From JAHBNG01 sp039028975 (GTDB lineage Bacteria > Chloroflexota > Anaerolineae > Caldilineales > Caldilineaceae): 64,000 nt of DNA. The notes beneath the pieces are model-generated. The model was not told the origin of the DNA and made no database searches. It saw only the letters and a list, made by a program, of their open reading frames with translations. The stretch covers positions 1 to 64,000 of the forward strand of contig JBCCHB010000038.1 in the NCBI GenBank assembly GCA_039028975.1, read 5' to 3'. Shown here in pieces: positions 62,218 through 64,000 of this stretch. A program made the translations under genes and the position numbers. Numbering within the stretch: position 1 is the first letter of the stretch; the number at the start of each line of letters is the position of its first letter.

Positions 62218-64000
62218 CTAGCGGGCTGTCCATCCATAGTAGCCAGAGCGAGCCATGAGGGCCTGAATCTCTTCTTTCGCTTCGGCGAGTGCGTCTTCGG
62301 CGCTCATTTCACCGTTGAGGTAAGAACCGAGCTTCTGTCCCATAATCTGAGCGTTGACCTCGCCCCACTCTGGGATAAGCGGACGCCAGTTCTCGTTGGC
62401 GCATTCCATCTGTTCCAGAATGACTGGATACTCTGGGAAGCGTTCCTGTAGTTCGGGATCCTGCATGGTAGACATGCGAACAGGATCGCCACCCGCTTCA
62501 ACCATTAAGCGGTCGCCAGCCTTGCTCGTCATGTATTGCAGGAAGAGGAAGGCAGCCTCTTTCTTAGATGAGTTCTTGGCGATGCCCATGGCGAAACCAC
62601 CCGTCTCGGAACCACAGGTGCCGTCGGGACCGACCGGATGCAGTGCGTAGCCGACCTGGTCCGGCGTCAGCAGCGACTGATCTGGGTCGCGGCTCATGGC
62701 GGCTACCTTCAGTGCGTCGAGATAAATAGCCGAGTCACCCTGGAGGAAGGCGTTGGCTTGGTCGCCAAAGCCCCAGTTGAGTACGCCCGGAGGAGAGTTG
62801 GCAACGATGGCACCTAGCGCCTCGGTGGCAGCCAGTGCTTCTGGCGTATCCAGCGGAACGCCCCACGCATCGTTAAAGATGTCGGCACCGTATGGGCTGG
62901 CGTGGAGTAACCAAGCGTGGGTCGAGTTACCGCCGGTCTGACCGCGAGAGGTCATGCCGTACATATCTTCTTCGTTCTCGGTGATGAAGGCGGCGGTTTC
63001 CAGCAGTTCGTCGTAGTTGGTGGGGACGTCTAGACCGTGCTTCTCGAAGATATCCTTGCGGTAGATCATAATGCTGGTCTCGGCACCAAACGGTACACCA
63101 TACAGACCCTGACCTGCACCGGAGAGATAGCCACGGCGACCACCTGCAATCGAACCGGAATTGAGGTAGGCCGGAATCAGGTCGTATGGATCATAGCTCC
63201 GATCGACCAGGTCCGCACGGGTAAACATCTGGCCCAAATCTTGCAGATAGCCCTTGTTGACAAAGTCGGTTTTGTTGAAGATAACCCAGGCTACTACATC
63301 GTATTCCCCTTGACCTTCGGGCTTGGTCAGCTCCAGGATCTGCTTGTCGCGCATGGCCTGGTATTCGATGTAGTCGGTCTCAACCTTGATGCCCGTCTCA
63401 GCCGTGAACTGCTCAACCACTGGGCGGGCCTTGTTGAAGTGAGAGAGGGATGGCCAGCTCACGACGATGGTCTCGCCTGCGTAGGGCGCATAGCGTTCTT
63501 CGTCAGAGGCGTAGTAGCCAGAGCGGTCCATTAACTCTTCGATTTGGCCTTTGGCCGTAGACAGCGCTTCTTCGGCGCTAACTTCACCATTGAGGTAAGA
63601 ACCCAACTGTTGACCCATAATCTGGGCGTTGATCTCGCCCCATTCTGGGATGAGCGGACGCCAGTTCTCGTTGGCACATTCCATCTGCTCCAGAATAACG
63701 GGATACTCTGGGAAGCGCTCTTGCAGCTCTGGATCCTGCATGGTAGAGAGGCGCACCGGATCGCCACCGGCCTCGACCATGGCGCGGTCGCCCGCCTTGC
63801 TGGTCATGTACTGGAGGAAGAGGAAGGCACCATCTTTGTTCTTGGCGTTGGAGGCAATACCCATGGCAAAACCGCCGGTCTCCGAGCCACAGGTGCCGTC
63901 CGGGCCAGTTGGATGCAGCGCAAAGCCAACCTGATCGGCGGTTAGCAGCGACTGATCTGGGTCGCGGCTCTGGGCAGCAACCTTAAGTGCATCCAGATAG
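62218..64000 (-). CDS. Tandem (double) solute-binding protein of sugar ABC transporter, partial
   Basis: The frame is open to the right edge, so the N-terminus and signal peptide are missing. The visible part holds the C-terminal third of one family 1 binding domain (64000 to about 63490) fused to a second complete domain (about 63480-62218) that starts AGETIVVSWPSLSHFNKARP. The two C-terminal thirds are about 80-85 percent identical (for example MTSKAGDR, ERFPEYPVILEQMECANENW, PLIPEWGE), both ending in a RSGYY motif. So one polypeptide carries two binding heads. Feeds the permeases at 60180-62092. Confidence 0.9.
   Translation of the reverse strand, partial: YLDALKVAAQSRDPDQSLLTADQVGFALHPTGPDGTCGSETGGFAMGIASNAKNKDGAFLFLQYMTSKAGDRAMVEAGGDPVRLSTMQDPELQERFPEYPVILEQMECANENWRPLIPEWGEINAQIMGQQLGSYLNGEVSAEEALSTAKGQIEELMDRSGYYASDEERYAPYAGETIVVSWPSLSHFNKARPVVEQFTAETGIKVETDYIEYQAMRDKQILELTKPEGQGEYDVVAWVIFNKTDFVNKGYLQDLGQMFTRADLVDRSYDPYDLIPAYLNSGSIAGGRRGYLSGAGQGLYGVPFGAETSIMIYRKDIFEKHGLDVPTNYDELLETAAFITENEEDMYGMTSRGQTGGNSTHAWLLHASPYGADIFNDAWGVPLDTPEALAATEALGAIVANSPPGVLNWGFGDQANAFLQGDSAIYLDALKVAAMSRDPDQSLLTPDQVGYALHPVGPDGTCGSETGGFAMGIAKNSSKKEAAFLFLQYMTSKAGDRLMVEAGGDPVRMSTMQDPELQERFPEYPVILEQMECANENWRPLIPEWGEVNAQIMGQKLGSYLNGEMSAEDALAEAKEEIQALMARSGYYGWTAR

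Overview
The window reads as a chromosomal segment of a free-living or host-associated bacterium of the phylum Chloroflexota, possibly near Caldilineae or Anaerolineae (inference). Supporting signs are secreted proteins with long Pro-Thr linkers ending in an IYLP-type tail, Tat or lipoprotein solute-binding proteins in quantity, a PPOX-class protein of the F420-associated type, RCC1/CHAT/clostripain proteins and many sugar-acid importers. No rRNA, tRNA, CRISPR array or replication origin was recognised.

1-13.6 kb is an accessory region, almost wholly on the minus strand. It holds a secreted subtilisin with a PLL-type lectin propeller built of 135-bp repeats (runs off the left edge), an IS200-type transposase with hairpin-rich flanks, a very large secreted RCC1-clostripain protein, and a tight three-gene unit: ECF sigma factor, a beta-rich protein of unknown family, and a TPR-CHAT protease. 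The trio resembles a protease-controlled sigma switch and is the best candidate here for an undescribed system.

13.6-38.6 kb mixes housekeeping and transport genes: a CUT1 sugar ABC operon without ATPase, a LysM protein, a c-type cytochrome lipoprotein, an ABC-F ATPase, an APH-like kinase, an oligopeptide-type permease plus permease-ATPase fusion without binding protein, an XRE/membrane protein pair, a rhodanese sulfurtransferase and a LacI regulator. An identical 14-bp palindrome precedes lacI and the peptide-type transporter. At 29.5-34.7 kb a plus-strand cluster (Gfo/Idh/MocA oxidoreductase, an internally duplicated unknown protein, a VOC extradiol dioxygenase, GalB-like hydratase, GalC/LigK-like aldolase) looks like a meta-cleavage route for a carboxylated catechol or gallate-like compound. 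It is followed by a sulfotransferase and a P1B-like ATPase lacking the CPx motif.

38.9-64 kb is a sugar-acid catabolic supercluster: 2-hydroxyacid dehydrogenase, split transketolase, SorC regulator, PTE-family lactonase, two 3-keto-L-gulonate-6-phosphate decarboxylase-like enzymes, two PfkB kinases, choline-sulfatase-like sulfatase, beta-hydroxyacid dehydrogenase, SMP-30-like lactonase, class II aldolase/epimerase, HAD phosphatase, UlaE-type epimerase and two CUT1 ABC importers, one with a tandem double-headed binding protein. Read together they form an ABC-fed analogue of the PTS-dependent L-ascorbate (Ula) pathway: lactone opening, oxidation, phosphorylation, decarboxylation to L-xylulose 5-phosphate, two epimerisations, and entry into pentose-phosphate metabolism through transketolase. 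Several decayed genes (a sulfatase, a XisH/XisI fusion, a lacI relic) and orphan antitoxins show past rearrangement.
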